From Armatimonadota bacterium (lineage in GTDB: Bacteria > Armatimonadota > DTGP01 > JAHWJO01), in NCBI GenBank assembly GCA_019348365.1, contig JAHWJO010000053.1:1-13781 (forward strand): a stretch of DNA of 13,781 bases, read 5' to 3'. The notes beneath the pieces are model-generated. The model worked only from the letters and a program-made list of their open reading frames with translations, searched no databases and was not told the DNA's origin. Every line of letters starts with the position of its first letter. Position 1 is the stretch's first letter. A program made the translations under genes and the position numbers. Positions 12,405 to 13,781 of this stretch are shown piece by piece.

Positions 12405-13667
12405 ATGAAATCGGTGGAGCCATGTCGTTCGGAGGATCCTGAGCACCGGCAGCCGTTCTTACTGCCGGAGATCCCGAACGAGTGGCTTCGCTATCTCCTG
12501 AATTGCAGCCGGGAACTCTCCTCCACCTTCGAGCCTGCGGAGGCGTTCGAGCGTATCGTCCTGCTGCCTCTCCCCCGGCTGGCCGAGGGCTGCATCCTCC
12601 ACCTCCACGCGCAGTCGGACGATCCCCCTCTCATCGTCGCCAGCGATCCGTCCTGGGACGTGTACTACCGGCAGGGACTCTCCGACCCGTTCTCAGATCT
12701 CCGCATTCCTGCAGGAGGCACGGAGGATCAAGACATGCCCGCCGCGCTCACCGTTCCGCTCCTCCTGGAGGGCGATCAGATCGGAGTGCTTCACCTCCTC
12801 CGGACCGGTTCGAGCCGGCGCTTCACGGACCTCGAACAGGCGGTCCTCTACGAGTATGCCCGCCACGCCGCGCTGGCCGTGGCCCATGCCTGGCGGCACG
12901 AGCAGGCCCAATCCGCGTATCTCCGGGAGCGCGGGATCGCCGAAACGTTTCAGAAAAGCTTCCTGCCGCACCTGCCCCAGGGAGTGCCGGGGCTGGAGGT
13001 CGCGCACCGGTACGTCCCGGCGCAGGGACCGGCGCAGGTGGGCGGGGACTTCTACGAGCTGTTTCGTCTGGGGTCCAACCATTACGGCTTCGCGCTGGGG
13101 GATGTCTCCGGAAAGGGCATCGAGGCGGCGATCCTCACCGCGATGGCGAAGTACAACCTGCGGGGGCTGGTGACGGAATTCCTCTATCCCGAAACGGTCC
13201 TGGCGAAGCTCTCCGGCCTGCTGTCGGCGCAGCTCCCCCCCGAACGGTTCGTCTCGCTCTTTTACGGCGTGTTCAACCTGCGGGGGCATCAGCTGCTCTA
13301 CGCCAACGCGGGGCACGAGGCCGCCCTGGTGGAAGGCCCGGACGGGGGGATCGATTCGCTGGAGCCCACCGGCCCGGTCGTCGGGCTCCTCCCCGACTCC
13401 GAATTTCATCAGCAAACGCTCGTCCTGGAGCCGGGTTCGTCGCTGCTTCTCTACACCGACGGCCTTTCGGAAGCGCGCCAGGGGAAGACGCTGCTCGGCT
13501 CCGGGGGCGTGGCCGAGTTCTTTGCCGCCACGCGGGGACAGCCTCCCCAGCGCCGCATCGATGACCTGATAAAAAGAGTCCGACAGTTCAGCACGTCGGG
13601 ATTCCGGGATGATGTGGCCGTGATGCTCCTCCATCTCCCTACGGCTCCCGAGACACAGGCCGGCTGA
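12405..13667 (+). CDS. GAF domain - SpoIIE-type PP2C serine phosphatase
   Basis: This is a 420-residue cytoplasmic signalling protein. Residues ~27-167 fit a GAF sensor (LNCSRELSSTFEPAEAFE, later VPLLLEGDQIGVLHLLR and RRFTDLEQAVLYEYARHAALAV). A short helical linker (REHEQAQ-like, ~160-185) joins it to a PP2C/SpoIIE domain (~185-415) with manganese-binding aspartates at D215 (GGDFYE), D233 (GDVSGKG), D352 (YTDGLSEAR) and D402/D403 (FRDDVAV). Relatives dephosphorylate anti-sigma-factor antagonists in stress or development pathways, but no kinase, antagonist or sigma gene is in this window. I choose ATG 12405. The frame is open to 12246, but the extra residues (Arg/Cys-rich, no domain) look non-coding. 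The ribosome site is poor (GGGAT at ~12391). The stop lies 13 bases from the transposase stop on the other strand. Confidence 0.9.
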   Translation: MKSVEPCRSEDPEHRQPFLLPEIPNEWLRYLLNCSRELSSTFEPAEAFERIVLLPLPRLAEGCILHLHAQSDDPPLIVASDPSWDVYYRQGLSDPFSDLRIPAGGTEDQDMPAALTVPLLLEGDQIGVLHLLRTGSSRRFTDLEQAVLYEYARHAALAVAHAWRHEQAQSAYLRERGIAETFQKSFLPHLPQGVPGLEVAHRYVPAQGPAQVGGDFYELFRLGSNHYGFALGDVSGKGIEAAILTAMAKYNLRGLVTEFLYPETVLAKLSGLLSAQLPPERFVSLFYGVFNLRGHQLLYANAGHEAALVEGPDGGIDSLEPTGPVVGLLPDSEFHQQTLVLEPGSSLLLYTDGLSEARQGKTLLGSGGVAEFFAATRGQPPQRRIDDLIKRVRQFSTSGFRDDVAVMLLHLPTAPETQAG

Positions 13668-13680
13668 AACTACTAGTCAG

Positions 13681-13781
13681 TCAATCTTTCATTGACGGGT
13701 AGAGATGTTTGAGCTTGATGCGAGCATCCTCGGTGGTGAACCGCCAGTCAATCCGGTTCCCCTTGGCATTTCGCTCCTGCT
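13681..13781 (-). mobile_element. C-terminal end of an IS630-family transposase, running off the window
   Basis: On the minus strand, 32 codons from the window edge end at TGA (complement of 13681-13683). The peptide reads RNAKGNRIDWRFTTEDAR, then IKLKHLYPSMKD. The DWRFTTEDARIKLKHLYP ending is characteristic of IS630-type DDE transposases, where the last acidic residue of the catalytic triad lies upstream, outside this window. I cannot say whether the element is intact. Its end must fall within or next to the last bases of the SpoIIE gene, and no clear terminal inverted repeat can be judged from one end. Confidence 0.8.

Noticed and set aside
12482..13634. Long open frames on both strands inside the SpoIIE gene
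   Set aside because: Both are Pro/Arg-rich or Leu/Arg-rich shadows. The chosen frame contains GAF and PP2C metal motifs.

Overview
This is a GC-rich bacterial window with seven complete protein-coding genes that can be recognised by family, one complete gene pair coding for secreted modular proteins, and a truncated gene at each edge. The mix suggests a free-living environmental bacterium: a secreted DUF3500 protein, UvrC, cohesin/dockerin proteins outside any cellulase cluster, Tat-exported xylose-isomerase-like proteins, a GAF-SpoIIE phosphatase, and palindrome-rich intergenic repeats. Armatimonadota is my best guess, with Gemmatimonadota or Chloroflexota as alternatives. There is no rRNA or other phylogenetic marker apart from UvrC, so the placement is weak.

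Layout from left to right. (1) 1-1044, minus: a secreted DUF3500 protein whose 3' end is cut by the window edge. (2) 1358-3460, plus: uvrC, divergent from the DUF3500 gene. It is preceded by a 20-codon leader ORF whose stop codon overlaps the uvrC start, and it carries an unusual disordered tail. (3) 3594-5474 and 5575-7929, plus: two exported non-enzymatic modular proteins. The first is Ig-like plus beta-propeller plus dockerin. The second is a seven-bladed FG-GAP propeller, two cadherin-like domains, a cohesin-like domain and a dockerin. A strong hairpin follows at 7957-7996. (4) 7930-8411: a gene-free stretch holding the hairpin, a 16-bp direct repeat and two palindromic elements. (5) 8412-9200 and 9202-10152, minus: an SGNH/GDSL hydrolase lipoprotein one base downstream of a Tat-exported TIM-barrel sugar isomerase/epimerase-like protein, forming an operon. 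(6) 10232-11089, plus: a second, cytoplasmic TIM-barrel isomerase/epimerase, divergent from that operon. (7) 11279-12112, minus: a DUF72 protein, converging on the previous gene across a double-hairpin repeat. (8) 12405-13667, plus: a GAF-SpoIIE (PP2C) phosphatase. (9) 13681-13781, minus: the C-terminal end of an IS630-family transposase, running off the window.

How the genes may work together. The most interesting unit is the 3594-7929 pair. Both proteins have signal peptides and C-terminal dockerins, and the second also carries a cohesin-like module directly before its own dockerin. Together they could form a small self-contained surface or extracellular assembly: the second protein chaining on itself, and the first docking onto it as a cap. 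Neither protein contains a visible catalytic domain. The 8412-11089 block looks like a sugar-handling module split between envelope and cytoplasm. The remaining genes appear to be ordinary housekeeping or accessory functions.
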